Shown here: positions 1-9,188 of the stretch, in pieces
Layout of the letters: each line of letters opens with the position of its first letter
Numbering within the stretch: the first letter of the stretch is position 1
Source of the DNA: Ornithinimicrobium tianjinense
GTDB taxonomy: Bacteria > Actinomycetota > Actinomycetes > Actinomycetales > Dermatophilaceae
NCBI RefSeq assembly: GCF_014636495.1
Contig: NZ_BMEM01000004.1
Span: forward strand, 221,994-285,993
DNA: 64,000 bases
Direction of reading: 5' to 3'
Translations under genes and position numbers: made by a program
The notes under the pieces: generated by a model
What the model saw: only the letters and a program-made list of their open reading frames with translations
Databases searched by the model: none
Told to the model about the DNA's origin: nothing

Positions 1-1292
1 GGATCGACTGGCAGTCCGGGCCGTGGTCGCGGCTGCCCGGCCTGGACCCGCTGCGGGCGCTCAACGAGGTGCACTTCGACGAGCTGGCCTCGACCGGGCG
101 GCGGCCGGTGGTCTTCAGCCGCTACGCCGGGCCGGGCTCGCACCGCACGCCGATCGGCTTCTCCGGCGACACCGTGATCTCCTGGGCCTCCCTGCGCTTC
201 CAGCCCGAGTTCACCGCCAGCGCCAGCAACATCGGCTACGGCTGGTGGAGCCACGACATCGGCGGTCACTGGGGCGGGGTCAAGGACGTCGAGCTGGCGG
301 TCCGCTGGGTCCAGCTCGGGGTGTGGTCGCCGGTCAACCGGCTGCACGCGACCTCCAGCCCCTTCCAGGGCAAGGAGCCGTGGCGCTTCGGCCCGGAGGC
401 GGCTGCCCTGATGGGCGAGGCGCTCCGCCTGCGGCACCGGCTGCTGCCCTACCTGGCGACGATGGCGGAGCGCGCCAGCGCCGAGGGCGTCCCGCTGGTC
501 GAGCCGGTCTACCACCGGCACCCCGAGCGCGACGAGGCCTACGCCCACCGCGCGAGCTACTTCTTCGGCGCGGACCTGCTCTGCGCGCCGGTCGTCGAGC
601 CGCGCGACGCCCGCACCGGCCTGGCCCGGGTCGACCTCTGGCTGCCGCCGGGCACCTGGTGGGACCTGGAGACCGGGCGGCGCTACAGCGGCGGCGAGCA
701 CGGGCGCACGCTGGCCGCCTACCGCGACCTGACCCACACCGTCGCGCTGGCCGGGGCCGGCACCGTGCTGCCCCTGGTGGCCGAGGACGAGGTCGGCAAC
801 GGTGTCGCCCTCCCCCACCACCTGGACGTGCAGGTCTTCCCCGGCGCCGACGGGCAGCACGTCCTGGTCGAGGACGACGACGGGCCGTCGGCCACGCGGC
901 GTCTCGCGCGCACGCCCCTGCGCTGGGACGACGCCGCGCGCACGCTGACGATCGGCCCGGCGCAGGGCGACCTGGACGTCGTCCCGGCCCGCCGGACCTG
1001 GACCGTGCGCGGCGTCGGCCTCGTGGGCGACCCGGTCGTCCGCACCGACGTGCCGACCGACCGGGCGCTCACCGTGCACCTGGGCGGGGACCTGCTCCTG
1101 CTTCGCCCGCTGGACGAGTGCTTCGCCATCCTCGACGCCGCCCAGGTCGAGCACCTCACCAAGGACCGGGTATGGCGTCTGCTCACCGCCCCGGACAGCT
1201 CACCGACCGCGGTGCTCGGGCAGCTGGCGGCGCTCGACCTCGACCCGTCCCTGCACGGCGCGCTGGTGGAGGTGCTCACCGCGGGCGGGTGA
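1..1292 (+). CDS. Glycoside hydrolase family 31 (alpha-glucosidase-like), 3' part
   Basis: The gene runs in from before the window, reading codons from position 3 (IDWQSGPW...). GH31 enzymes hydrolyse alpha-glucosidic or alpha-xylosidic bonds by a retaining mechanism. The family hallmark is the block FSRYAGPGSHR followed by GFSGDT; the Asp of GFSGDT (nt 168-170) is at the usual acid/base position. Downstream the chain has the second half of the (beta/alpha)8 barrel and the C-terminal beta domains. The catalytic nucleophile region is outside the window, so the exact substrate cannot be judged. It ends convergently with the mscR-MBL pair. Family assignment is firm; specificity is open. Confidence 0.9.
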   Translation, partial: IDWQSGPWSRLPGLDPLRALNEVHFDELASTGRRPVVFSRYAGPGSHRTPIGFSGDTVISWASLRFQPEFTASASNIGYGWWSHDIGGHWGGVKDVELAVRWVQLGVWSPVNRLHATSSPFQGKEPWRFGPEAAALMGEALRLRHRLLPYLATMAERASAEGVPLVEPVYHRHPERDEAYAHRASYFFGADLLCAPVVEPRDARTGLARVDLWLPPGTWWDLETGRRYSGGEHGRTLAAYRDLTHTVALAGAGTVLPLVAEDEVGNGVALPHHLDVQVFPGADGQHVLVEDDDGPSATRRLARTPLRWDDAARTLTIGPAQGDLDVVPARRTWTVRGVGLVGDPVVRTDVPTDRALTVHLGGDLLLLRPLDECFAILDAAQVEHLTKDRVWRLLTAPDSSPTAVLGQLAALDLDPSLHGALVEVLTAGG

Positions 1293-1359
1293 GCCGCCCA
1301 CGCCTGTCGCCTCAGGCCGCCGAGAGGCCGACCGAGGTCGCCGCCCCCACGTGACCATG

Positions 1360-1427
1360 GATGTGCACGGCTGTTGTGTCACAGGCAATGCCAGGGCATT
1401 CGTTGTGTCACGACAGCCGTGCACATC
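1360..1427. repeat. Long imperfect inverted repeat (hairpin)
   Basis: The outer arms are a perfect 15-bp match: GATGTGCACGGCTGT (1360-1374) against its complement at 1413-1427. Pairing continues inward with a few mismatches around TGTG/CACG segments. It closes with an inner stem AATGCC (1387-1392) / GGCATT (1395-1400) and a 2-nt loop. The position between convergent 3' ends fits a bidirectional terminator or RNA-stabilising structure, but there is no U-tract. The function is inferred only. Confidence 0.6.
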
Positions 1428-1507
1428 GATCATCTGGTGCACCCCGATCAACTGGGCGCCCGCTGCTCACCACGTGTGGTCCTCATGGCGTTCCCCTGAC
1501 TGTCCGG

Positions 1508-1553
1508 GGCGTCCCTGCGGGATCCCTTCACCCGGGATGTCGTCAGGGACGCC
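1508..1553. repeat. Stem-loop in convergent gap
   Basis: Arms GGCGTCCCTG (1508-1517) and CAGGGACGCC (1544-1553) are perfectly complementary. The intervening 26 nt can fold further around GGGATCCC. It may help end transcription of the GH31 gene; this is inference. Confidence 0.45.
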
Positions 1554-1685
1554 GAGAAGGTTCAGCCGGTGCCTGGTGCGGCCCGCCACCGAACTCCTCG
1601 CGCTGTCGTCAGCGACCCCCCCTCGTAGTCCCTTCCTCGGCGCTCCGGGCCTCGCTCGTCCCTCGCTCGGGTCCTCGCGCTGTCG

Positions 1686-2315
1686 TCAGCGACCCCTGTC
1701 CACCCACTCCTGCCGCTGCGGCTTCTCCGCCCCGATCGTCGTGTCGCCGCCGTGGCCGGTGTGGACGACGGTCTCGTCCGGCAGGGTCAGCAGCTTGTCG
1801 GTGATGGAGGCGATGATCGTCGGGAAGTCGCTGAACGAGCGGCCCGTCGCGCCCGGCCCGCCCTCGAACAGCGTGTCCCCGGTGAGGACGACACCGAGGT
1901 CGGGCACCCAGAAGCAGCAGGCGCCCGGTGCGTGGCCGGGGGTGTGCAGCACGTGGATCGTCACGCCCGCCACCTCGAACGTCTGGCCGTCCCGGAGGTC
2001 CTCGTCCCACCGGCGCTCGGGGTGCGAGCGTTCCCAGAGCGGGGCGTCGGCCGGGTGCAGGTGGATGGAGGCACCCACCTTCTCCTGGAGGTCGAGCACC
2101 GCGTCGACGTGGTCGCTGTGCGCGTGCGTGAGCAGGATGGCGCGCACGGCGCGGTCACCGACGAGCTCGACGATCGCGTCGGCGTCGTGCGGGGCGTCGA
2201 AGACGACGCACTCGGTGTCGTCACCGAGCACCCAGACGTTGTTGTCGACCTCCCACACACCGCCGTCCAGCTCGAAGGTGCCGGTCGTGACGGTCCGGTC
2301 CAGGCGCGCGGTCAT
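1686..2315 (-). CDS. MBL-fold metallo-hydrolase (mscR partner)
   Basis: A 209-residue metallo-beta-lactamase-fold hydrolase. The metal-binding motif THAHSDH is at residues 63-69, followed by a GHAPG histidine and an LTGDT aspartate. Size and motifs resemble glyoxalase II-type thioester hydrolases. The ATG overlaps the mscR stop codon (ATGA), so the two are translationally coupled. In mycobacteria the S-(hydroxymethyl)mycothiol dehydrogenase gene is likewise followed by an MBL gene. Hydrolysis of a mycothiol conjugate such as S-formylmycothiol is therefore a reasonable inference, but not proven. The 3' end lies in a 25-bp repeat also found 77 bp further on. Confidence 0.88.
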   Translation of the reverse strand: MTARLDRTVTTGTFELDGGVWEVDNNVWVLGDDTECVVFDAPHDADAIVELVGDRAVRAILLTHAHSDHVDAVLDLQEKVGASIHLHPADAPLWERSHPERRWDEDLRDGQTFEVAGVTIHVLHTPGHAPGACCFWVPDLGVVLTGDTLFEGGPGATGRSFSDFPTIIASITDKLLTLPDETVVHTGHGGDTTIGAEKPQRQEWVDRGR

Positions 2316-3454
2316 GCCTGCGCCTCCGTCGCCGTCGGCGTGCCGGTGCCCTCGTCGAGCACGACGACGCTGCGCAGCACCTCGCCGGCGTGCATCTTGT
2401 CGAAGGCCGCCTCGACGTCCCCCAGGCCGATCGTCTCGGTGACGAAGGCGTCGAGGTCGAAGCGCCCCTGGCGGTAGAGGTCGATGAGGACCGGGAAGTC
2501 GCGCGAGGGGAGGCAGTCGCCATACCAGGAGGACTTGAGGGCGCCACCGCGCCCGAAGACGTCGAGCAGCGGGAGGGTGATCTCCATGTCGGGCGTCGGC
2601 ACCCCCACGAGGACGACGGTCCCGGCAAGGTCGCGCGCGTAGAACGCCTGGGTGTAGGTCTCGGGGCGCCCGACCGCGTCGACGACCACGTCGGCGCCGT
2701 GGCCGCCGGTCAGGCCACGGACGGCCTCGACGGGGTCCGTCTCGCGGCTGTTGACGGTGTGCGTGGCCCCGAACCTCCTGGCGGCCTCGAGCTTGCGGTC
2801 GTCGATGTCGACGGCCACGACCGTGGTCGCACCGGCCAGGACCGCCCCCGCGATCGCCGCGTTGCCGACGCCTCCGCACCCGATGACCGCGACCGAGTCG
2901 CCGCGCGAGACGCCGCCGGTGTTGACCGCCGCGCCGAAGCCCGCCATCACGCCGCACCCGAGCAGGCCGGCCGCCACCGCCGACGCCTCGCGGTCGACCT
3001 TGGTGCACTGGCCCGCGTGGACCAGCGTCTTCTCGGCGAACGCGCCGATGCCCAGGGCCGGGCTCAGCTCGGCTCCGGCCATCGGGTCGCCCTCGGCGAG
3101 GGTCATCCGCTGCGTGGCGTTGTGCGTGCTGAAGCAGTACCACGGCTCCCCCTTGGCGCAGGCCCGGCACTGGCCGCACACCGCGCGCCAGTTGAGGATG
3201 ACGAAGTCGCCGGGCGCCACGTCGGTCACGCCCTCGCCGACCGCCTCGACGGTGCCGGCGGCCTCGTGCCCGAGCAGGAAGGGGAACTCGTCGTTGATGC
3301 CGCCCTCGCGGTAGTGCAGGTCGGTGTGGCAGACGCCGCACGCCTCCACGCGCACCACCGCCTCCCCCGGGCCCGGGTCGGGCACGACGATGTCGACGAC
3401 CTCGACGTCGGCCCCCTTGCTGCGGGCGATGACACCCTTGACGGTCTGCGGCAT
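2312..3454 (-). CDS. mscR: S-(hydroxymethyl)mycothiol dehydrogenase / S-nitrosomycothiol reductase
   Basis: A 380-residue zinc-dependent medium-chain dehydrogenase that oxidises the formaldehyde-mycothiol adduct and reduces S-nitrosomycothiol with NAD(H). Catalytic zinc ligands appear as C39 (ACGVCH) and the GHE at 62-64. The structural zinc cysteines are C93, C96, C99 and C107 (VCGQCRAC...WYC). The Rossmann motif GCGGVG is at 192-197. The N-terminus [15 protein letters not shown] and the block [12 protein letters not shown] are typical of the mycothiol-dependent type rather than general alcohol dehydrogenases. The ATG has a strong AAGGAG ribosome site 8 nt upstream (3463-3468). mshA and mshD, which make the cofactor, are in the same window. 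Confidence 0.92.
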   Translation of the reverse strand: MPQTVKGVIARSKGADVEVVDIVVPDPGPGEAVVRVEACGVCHTDLHYREGGINDEFPFLLGHEAAGTVEAVGEGVTDVAPGDFVILNWRAVCGQCRACAKGEPWYCFSTHNATQRMTLAEGDPMAGAELSPALGIGAFAEKTLVHAGQCTKVDREASAVAAGLLGCGVMAGFGAAVNTGGVSRGDSVAVIGCGGVGNAAIAGAVLAGATTVVAVDIDDRKLEAARRFGATHTVNSRETDPVEAVRGLTGGHGADVVVDAVGRPETYTQAFYARDLAGTVVLVGVPTPDMEITLPLLDVFGRGGALKSSWYGDCLPSRDFPVLIDLYRQGRFDLDAFVTETIGLGDVEAAFDKMHAGEVLRSVVVLDEGTGTPTATEAQA

Positions 3455-3575
3455 ACCTGACGCTCCTTGATCCCTGGGTCGGCTCCGGCGCCCACGGTAT
3501 GCCGTGCCGCGTCGCCGCGGTCCCGGGGGTGCGTCGTGCCCTCGAGGACGGCGGTCGGAGCGGTTTCCCGGCCTG

Positions 3576-3594
3576 ACCTACGCGAGCGTAGGTT
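3576..3594 (+). promoter_or_regulatory. Perfect dyad overlapping the -10 box of the acyl-CoA synthetase
   Basis: ACCTACGC-GA-GCGTAGGT (3576-3593) is an 8-bp perfect inverted repeat, the usual look of a TetR-type operator. Its right arm runs into TAGGTT (3589-3594), a good -10 box placed 6 nt before a GTG at 3601. A regulator bound here would block the promoter. The regulator is not known. Confidence 0.5.
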
Positions 3595-3600
3595 TGTGGC

Positions 3601-5307
3601 GTGCCACCCGTGAACGACCTCCCCGCGCCGACCCCCTGACCGTCGCTCCGGCCTCCTCGACCACGGCCCTGCTCGAGGAGGCCGCCCGCCGGTGGCCCGA
3701 CCGGGTGGCGATCGACTTCCTGGGCGCGACGACGAGCTATGCCGAGCTGGCCGCTCAGGTGGCGGCGGCGGCCGCGGTGCTGCGCGACCTCGGGGTGCGC
3801 CGGGGCGACCGGGTCGCGCTGGTCCTGCCGAACTGCCCGCAGCACGTCGTCGCCTTCTACGCCGCCCACGCGCTGGGGGCCGCGGTCGCCGAGCACAACC
3901 CGCTCGCCGCGCCCGAGGAGGTGCGGCACCAGCTGCGGATGCACGGCGCGGACGTCGTCCTGGCGTGGGAGAAGTCCCTCCCCGTCGTGGCGGACCAGGG
4001 GCGCACGGTGCTGGCCGTGGACCTGACCGCCGCCATGCCGCTGCGCAGCCGGCTGCTCCTCAGGCTCCCGGCCAAGGCCGCCCGCGCCCAGCGCGACCGG
4101 CTCCGCGCGCCCGTGCCGGAGGGGGTGGGGTCGTGGGACCGGGCGGTGAGTCGCGCGCGTCGCGCCGGCCGGTCCGCACCGGCCGCCGGGCCGGGTCCGG
4201 GGCCGGACGACGTCGCGGTCCTGCTGCCCACGGGCGGCACGACCGGCACGCCCAAGCTGGTCCCGCTGACGCAGGCCAACCTCATGGCCAACGTGGCCCA
4301 GGGCCGTCAGTGGATCCCCGGCCTCCGCGAGGGCGAGGAGACCTTCGGCGCTGTGCTGCCCTTCTTCCACGCGTTCGGTATGACGCTCAGCCTCACCTTC
4401 GCCGTGTCGATGGGCGCCACCCAGGTGGTGCTGCCGAGCTTCGACGTGGACCTCGTCCTGGCGGCCCAGCGGCGGCGTCCGCTCACCTTCCTGGCCGGGG
4501 TGCCGCCGATGTTCGACCGCCTCGAGGCGGCGGCGGGGTCGAACGACCCGCACCTGCTGCGCTCGGTGCGCTACGCCATCTCCGGCGCGATGGCCCTCGA
4601 CCCCGAGGTGGCCTCCCGGTGGGAGGCGGCGACCGGTGGCCTCATCATCGAGGGCTACGGCATGACCGAGGCCTCCCCCGTGCTCCTCGGCAACCCGTTC
4701 GGCCCCGACCGGCGACCCGGCACCCTCGGCCTGCCCTTCCCGGGCACGCAGGTGCGCATCGTGGACCCGGAGGCGCTCGACCCCGACCCCGGCGCCCCGG
4801 ACGTGCCGGACGTGCCGGACGGGGAGACCGGCGAGCTGCTGGCGCGAGGTCCGCAGGTTTTCGCGGGCTATCTCGATGCCCCCGAGGAGTCGGCTTCGGT
4901 GCTCCTGCCCGGCGGCTGGCTGCGCACGGGCGACCTCGTGCGGCGCGACCCGGCGGACGGTTTCGTCACGCTCGCCGACCGTCGCAAGGAGCTCATCGTC
5001 TCCGGGGGCTTCAACGTCTACCCGTCCCAGATCGAGGAGGCGGTGCGCGGCATACCGGGCGTCGCGGACGTGGCGGTCGTCGGTATGCCGGACCCCTCCC
5101 ATGGGTGAGCACGTCGTCGCGGCGCTCGTCCTCGAGCCCGGGGCGAGCGTCGACCTGGCGGCGGTCCGCGAGTGGCTGCACGGCCGGGTGTCACGCTACG
5201 CGCTGCCGCGGGCGGTCCACGTCCTGGAGGAGCTGCCGCGCAGCCAGCTCGGCAAGGTGCTGCGCCGCCGCGTCCGCGAGCTGCTGCCGCCGCGCCACGA
5301 CGGCTGA
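3601..5307 (+). pseudogene. AMP-binding acyl-CoA synthetase, two apparent frameshifts
   Basis: An acyl-adenylate-forming ligase that would activate a fatty or carboxylic acid to acyl-CoA. It shows the phosphate-binding loop LPTGGTTGTPK, GYGMTEASP, LRTGDL and RKELIVSGGFNVYP. The probable leaderless GTG at 3601 reads VPPVNDLPAPTP and then stops; one extra C in the run 3632-3636 would join it to the long frame (LTVAPASSTTALLEEA). Near the end, GGG at 5103-5105 creates a premature TGA; one G fewer gives PDPSHGEHVVAALVLEPG and restores the C-terminal domain with the Lys of RSQLGKVLRR. Both lesions are at homopolymers and the rest is intact. Sequence error and a young pseudogene are both possible. 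An ATG at 3504 is in the main frame but poorly placed. Confidence 0.75.
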
Positions 5308-5344
5308 CGCTCCGGCCGGGTCGGTCGACCAGGCCGGGTGTCGG

Positions 5345-5860
5345 TCAGCCGGCCCCGGACGCGGGCACCACCAGCGCGGTGGCGATCCCGACCAGACCCT
5401 CGCCGCGGCCGACGAACCCCAGGGCGTCGGTCGTGGCCGCGCTGACGGAGACAGGCGCGCCGCCGAGCGCGCTCGACATCGCAGCCTCCATCTCCGCCCG
5501 ACGGCGGCCGACCTTGGGCCTGGGCGCGACCACCTGGACCGCGACGTTGCCCACGACCCAGCCGCCCGTGGTCAGCAGCTCGCTCACGTGGGCCAGCATC
5601 CGGGCACCCGAGCCGCCCGCCATCTCCGGCCGGTCGGTCCCGAAGACCGACCCCAGGTCACCCAGCCCCGCGGCGGACAGCAACGCGTTGCAGGCCGCGT
5701 GGGCCGCGACGTCGCCGTCGCTGTGCCCGGCCACGCCCCGCTCCCCGGGCCACTCCAGGCACCCCAGCCACAGCGGCCGCGGGTCGTCGTCCGGCGCCCA
5801 GGCGTGGATGTCCGTTCCGATCCCGGTCCGGGGCAGGGGGTATGCCGTGTGCGTGCTCAT
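5345..5860 (-). CDS. ispF: 2-C-methyl-D-erythritol 2,4-cyclodiphosphate synthase
   Basis: IspF makes MEcPP from CDP-ME 2-phosphate in the non-mevalonate isoprenoid pathway. At 171 residues it is a normal IspF. The metal site GTDIHAW has D17 and H19; [10 protein letters not shown] and the DLGSVFGTD block are also present. The start chosen is the ATG that overlaps the ispD stop (ATGA); frames opening further upstream lack homology. It is the last gene of carD-ispD-ispF. Confidence 0.95.
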   Translation of the reverse strand: MSTHTAYPLPRTGIGTDIHAWAPDDDPRPLWLGCLEWPGERGVAGHSDGDVAAHAACNALLSAAGLGDLGSVFGTDRPEMAGGSGARMLAHVSELLTTGGWVVGNVAVQVVAPRPKVGRRRAEMEAAMSSALGGAPVSVSAATTDALGFVGRGEGLVGIATALVVPASGAG

Positions 5861-7212
5861 GTCCCGTCCTCCACCTGGGCGATGATCCGCTCGACAGCCT
5901 CCTCGGCGGACAGCACGGCGGTGTCGAGGCACACGTCGGCCTCCACCCAGCTCTCGAGCTCACGGTCGCGGACCTCCTCCCAGCTGGGGAGCCGGTGCCC
6001 CTCGAGATCGGGGGCACGACCCTCGACCCGCCGACGGTGCAGCCCGGGGTCGCTGCACTCGACGAGCACCCGGACCAGCCGTGCACCGGTCGCCGCCGCG
6101 ACCTCGTCCCACGCCTCGCGGGCCAGGCTGATGCCGTTCACCATGTCGGCCACCACCGGGGTCCCGACGGCCAGCTGGTCGGTGGCCACGGCATACGTCG
6201 CGCCGTAGCCCTGGGCGACGAGCTCGTCCTCCGGCAGCCCGCCGCGCAGCAGCCCCTGCTCCACCGTGTCCACGCGCAGGTGGGCGGCGCCGATGCGTCG
6301 GCACAGCGCCCGGGCGATCGTCGTCTTGCCCACACCGGGGAGGCCGCTGAGGACGACGAGCAGGGGACGGCCGGGCAACCCTTCGGTGCGCCGGGTGCCC
6401 TCAGGAGCAACCACGTCACGCGCTCGGCGGGGGTCTGGGGATGAGTCGGGGTCGGGGTTGTCGTTGTCGTCGTCCAGCCAGGCGGCGGCGACCTCGAGGT
6501 CGTGGGGGGTGGTGATCTTCAGGGCGCGGGGAGAGCCGGCCACCACGGTCACGCGGCCGCCGTGGGCCTCGACCATCCCGCAGTCGTCGGTCGCCAGCGG
6601 CGCCGCAGACCCTGCACCGAACTCCCGGTGCGCGCGCTCCAGGGTCTCGCGCAGGAAGCCCTGCGGGGTCTGGACGGCGCGCAGCGTGGACCGGTCCACC
6701 GTGGCGGCCACGGTCTCCACGCCCGTCGGCCCGACCGTCACCTGCTTGACCGTGTCGGTCACCGGCAGGGCGGGGGTCACCGCGGCGTGCCCGGAGTGCA
6801 CCGCGTGGATCACCCGGTCGAAGACCTCGACCGGCGTCAGCGCCCGCGCGGCGTCGTGCACGAGGACGACCCCCACCTCCGTCGGGAGCGCGGCCAGCCC
6901 GAGCGCGACCGAGTCGGCCCGCTCGGCACCGCCGGGCACGACGGTGACGGAGACGCCCGGCGGGACGGGGACGGACGCGACCGCGGCGGACAGCTGCGCC
7001 ATACCGTCAGGGTCGGCCGGCGCGACGACCACCACCGACGTCAACGCCCTGCAGCGCAACGCGGCGCGCAGGGCGTGGACGATGACGGGTGCGGAGCGTG
7101 GGCCGTGGCCCAGCGGCACGAGGGCCTTGGGCATGCCGGCGCCCAGGCGGGTGCCCTGACCGGCGGCGACGAGGACGAGCCCGACGGGCCAGCCCTCACC
7201 GGCGTTGGGCAC
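5857..7212 (-). CDS. ispD: IspD cytidylyltransferase fused to a P-loop kinase-like domain
   Basis: Residues 10-246 are a complete MEP cytidylyltransferase: nucleotide-binding [17 protein letters not shown] (14-30), VHDAAR (118-123), and the C-terminal [11 protein letters not shown] (232-242). The reaction is CTP + MEP to CDP-ME in isoprenoid synthesis. After an acidic, disordered-looking linker (247-282) comes a second domain with a Walker A motif GLPGVGKTT (290-298) and a fold like small AAA/zeta-type kinases. IspD is usually about 230 residues, so at 451 this is a fusion in one continuous frame. The start is GTG, 11 bp after carD, and the stop overlaps ispF. The kinase substrate is unknown. 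Confidence 0.9.
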   Translation of the reverse strand: MPNAGEGWPVGLVLVAAGQGTRLGAGMPKALVPLGHGPRSAPVIVHALRAALRCRALTSVVVVAPADPDGMAQLSAAVASVPVPPGVSVTVVPGGAERADSVALGLAALPTEVGVVLVHDAARALTPVEVFDRVIHAVHSGHAAVTPALPVTDTVKQVTVGPTGVETVAATVDRSTLRAVQTPQGFLRETLERAHREFGAGSAAPLATDDCGMVEAHGGRVTVVAGSPRALKITTPHDLEVAAAWLDDDNDNPDPDSSPDPRRARDVVAPEGTRRTEGLPGRPLLVVLSGLPGVGKTTIARALCRRIGAAHLRVDTVEQGLLRGGLPEDELVAQGYGATYAVATDQLAVGTPVVADMVNGISLAREAWDEVAAATGARLVRVLVECSDPGLHRRRVEGRAPDLEGHRLPSWEEVRDRELESWVEADVCLDTAVLSAEEAVERIIAQVEDGT

Positions 7213-7223
7213 CGGTGCGTCGC

Positions 7224-7706
7224 TCAGGACGCGAGGACCTCGTCGAGGGTGGCCTCGGCGGTGTCCTCGTTGGTCTTCTCGGCGAGCGCCAGCTCGGAGA
7301 CCAGGATCTGGCGGGCCTTGCTCAGCAGGCGCTTCTCGCCCGTGGACAGACCGCGGTCCTTGTCACGACGCCACAGGTCACGGACGACCTCGGCCACCTT
7401 GATCACATCGCCGGAGGCGAGCTTCTCGAGGTTGGCCTTGTAGCGGCGCGACCAGTTGGTGGGCTCCTCGGTGTGCTCGGCGCGCAGCACGGAGAAGACC
7501 TTGTCCAGGCCCTCCTTGCCGACGACGTCGCGGACACCCACGAGGTCGCAGTTCTCCGCCGGGACCTCGATGGTGAGGTCTCCCTGGGCTACCTTGAGCT
7601 TGAGATAGAGCTTCTCCTCGCCCTTGATGGTGCGGGTCTTCATCTCTTCGATGAGAGCGGCTCCGTGGTGCGGGTACACGACCGTCTCGCCGACCTTGAA
7701 CGTCAT
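7224..7706 (-). CDS. carD: CarD-family RNA polymerase-binding transcription factor
   Basis: CarD binds the RNA polymerase beta subunit and stabilises open complexes, especially at rRNA promoters. The 160-residue product begins [15 protein letters not shown], the conserved start of the RID/Tudor-like domain, and has the helical C-terminal domain with the conserved Trp ([14 protein letters not shown]). An upstream in-frame codon would add 18 residues that are not family-like. An AAAGGGG ribosome site precedes the chosen ATG. The first gene of carD-ispD-ispF, the same order as in mycobacteria. Confidence 0.95.
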   Translation of the reverse strand: MTFKVGETVVYPHHGAALIEEMKTRTIKGEEKLYLKLKVAQGDLTIEVPAENCDLVGVRDVVGKEGLDKVFSVLRAEHTEEPTNWSRRYKANLEKLASGDVIKVAEVVRDLWRRDKDRGLSTGEKRLLSKARQILVSELALAEKTNEDTAEATLDEVLAS

Positions 7707-7734
7707 CTTCAGCTGGCCCCTTTCGCGGAAGTCC

Positions 7735-7740
7735 AGAATA
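7735..7740 (-). promoter_or_regulatory. Candidate -10 box for carD-ispD-ispF
   Basis: Reading the minus strand, TATTCT lies 28 nt before the carD ATG, leaving room for the AAAGGGG ribosome site. The matching -35 (TTCGTG, 17-nt spacer) is weak. Confidence 0.35.
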
Positions 7741-7836
7741 CCATGCGTGGCGAACGTCACGAATCTGATGCGTGGTATTTGCGCTGGTCAGGGGTAAGGG
7801 CGTCGCGTCACCACCGACCTCCCCCGCACCTCCCGC

Positions 7837-7842
7837 TACGCT
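7837..7842 (+). promoter_or_regulatory. -10 box of a leaderless start (LpqE-like gene)
   Basis: TACGCT lies exactly 6 nt before the GTG at 7849, so transcription would begin at or next to the start codon. No ribosome site is visible. Confidence 0.5.
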
Positions 7843-7848
7843 GGCCCC

Positions 7849-8391
7849 GTGAAGACCGCTGCCTCGTCCCGCACCCGCCGCGCCACCCTTGTCGGCGCGC
7901 TCGCCGCCGGATCCCTGGCGCTCAGCGCCTGCGCCGTGACCAACCCGCAGACCACCCTGCTGCGCTACACCCCCGGTGACGGCATCGACATGGACGGCAC
8001 CAGCCTCGACGCGCGTGACGTGCTGGTGGTCAGCCACGGCGCCGGCGCTCCCGGCGTGGTCTCCGGCACCCTGGTCAACAGCGGTGCCGAGCCGCTGACG
8101 GTGACCGTCACGGTCGCCGGCACGCCGGCCGGCGAGGTCACCGTGGAGCCGGGCAGCAGCGTCCGCCTGGACGGCGTCGCCGCCGACGGCACGGAGGGCG
8201 AGCGCACGAAGGTCGAGGCGGTCGAGAACGCCGCGGGCCAGAGCGTGGAGGTCCGCCTCCAGGGTGGCGGGGAGACGCTGGCCGCCAACGTCCCGGTCCT
8301 GCTGCCCCAGGGCCCCTACGAGGACTTCGCCGACGACGCCGGCGGCACCGTCGAGCCCCACCAGACCGAGGAGGGCGAGGGCGACCACTGA
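7849..8391 (+). CDS. LpqE-like putative lipoprotein
   Basis: A 180-residue exported lipoprotein. After a basic N-terminus and a hydrophobic stretch the lipobox LSAC places the lipidated cysteine at residue 28. The mature part looks like an all-beta, DUF461/PCu(A)C-like fold (VSGTLVNSGAEPLTVTV), followed by an acidic tail. It is divergent from carD; M. tuberculosis LpqE sits in the same place relative to carD and ispD (remembered synteny). Function unknown; copper handling has been proposed for related folds and is only a possibility. It ends convergently with phoU. Confidence 0.8.
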   Translation: MKTAASSRTRRATLVGALAAGSLALSACAVTNPQTTLLRYTPGDGIDMDGTSLDARDVLVVSHGAGAPGVVSGTLVNSGAEPLTVTVTVAGTPAGEVTVEPGSSVRLDGVAADGTEGERTKVEAVENAAGQSVEVRLQGGGETLAANVPVLLPQGPYEDFADDAGGTVEPHQTEEGEGDH

Positions 8392-8410
8392 CCCCGCCCC
8401 TCAGCATCAC

Positions 8411-8445
8411 GAGGCGCCGCCGTCCGGGAAGGACGGCGGCGCCTC
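8411..8445. terminator. Bidirectional hairpin terminator
   Basis: Arms GAGGCGCCGCCGTCC (8411-8425) and GGACGGCGGCGCCTC (8431-8445) form a perfect 15-bp stem with a 5-nt loop between the convergent ends of the lipoprotein gene and phoU. There is no T-tract, as is common in GC-rich actinobacteria. Confidence 0.75.
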
Positions 8446-8468
8446 GCGCTGTCAGCAGGGCGTGATGC

Positions 8469-9188
8469 TCAGAGCTCGGAGCGCGGGACCTCGTGCGGGG
8501 CCACCGCCTCGTGCTCGCGCCAGCTGCGGTCGTCCGGGTCGATGTCGTCGTTCCACCCGCCGGTGACGAGGTAGACCACGCGCGTGGCGACCGAGACCGC
8601 GTGGTCGGCATAGCGCTCGAAGTAGCGGGACAGCAGCGTGGCGTCGATGACGAGCTGCGTGTTGCCGTGGAACCTCTCGTCCAGCAGGATGCCGAAGACG
8701 GCCCGGTGCAGGCGGTCGATCGTGTCGTCCTGCGCCTTCAGCTCTGCCGCCCCCTGGGTGTCCAGGGTCGCGATGATCTCGCCCGAGCGCAGGACCATCT
8801 GCTCGGCGACCTGAGCCATCTCGGCGAAGGTCGGGTGCAGCTCCGCGGGGAGCACGTGGTCGGGGTAGCGCATCCGGGTGAGCTTGGCGACGTGCCGCGC
8901 GAGGTCGCCCGCCCGCTCGAGGTCGGAGGTCATCCGCAGGGTGGTGACCAGCTGGCGCAGGTCGGTGGCGACCGGCTGCTGGCGCGCGAGCGCGTCGATC
9001 GTGTCGTTGTCAATCTGGCGGCGCAGGGCGTCGATCTTCTCGTCGTCGCTGATCACCTGCTCCGCGAGGGAGAGATCGGCCTCCAGCAGTGCGGTGGACG
9101 CCCGCCCCAGCGCCTCGGAGGCCAGTCGGCTCAGCTCGACCAGGCCGTCGGAGATCTGCTCGAGCTGGTCGTGGAAGACGCTGCGCAT
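8469..9188 (-). CDS. phoU: Phosphate signalling complex protein PhoU
   Basis: A 239-residue PhoU made of two three-helix repeats. It dampens phosphate-regulon signalling by linking the Pst transporter to the sensor kinase. Motifs such as ISDDEKIDALRRQIDNDTIDALARQQP and the DLERAGDLARHVAK block (about residues 91-104) are typical of the metal-binding PhoU repeat; the second repeat has YFERYADHAVSVA. AAAGGGA precedes the ATG. It is divergent from senX3-regX3, its likely signalling partner. Confidence 0.95.
   Translation of the reverse strand: MRSVFHDQLEQISDGLVELSRLASEALGRASTALLEADLSLAEQVISDDEKIDALRRQIDNDTIDALARQQPVATDLRQLVTTLRMTSDLERAGDLARHVAKLTRMRYPDHVLPAELHPTFAEMAQVAEQMVLRSGEIIATLDTQGAAELKAQDDTIDRLHRAVFGILLDERFHGNTQLVIDATLLSRYFERYADHAVSVATRVVYLVTGGWNDDIDPDDRSWREHEAVAPHEVPRSEL

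Larger units (their letters stand above)
1293..1685. other. Gene-free convergent gap with two hairpins and a 25-bp direct repeat
   Basis: I see no credible gene here; open frames crossing it are shadows of the opposite strand. It lies between the 3' ends of the GH31 gene (+) and the MBL gene (-). It holds a long imperfect hairpin (1360-1427), a second hairpin (arms 1508-1517 and 1544-1553) and one copy of a 25-bp direct repeat (1595-1619) whose other copy (1672-1696) overlaps the end of the MBL gene. Neither hairpin is followed by a T-run. Confidence 0.7.

Noticed and set aside
1686-5102. A 1138-codon open frame on the minus strand spanning the MBL and mscR region and beyond
   Set aside because: Only its last 209 residues match a family (the MBL gene). 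The rest is the shadow of mscR and of the synthetase in other frames; low-stop GC-rich DNA gives such frames often.
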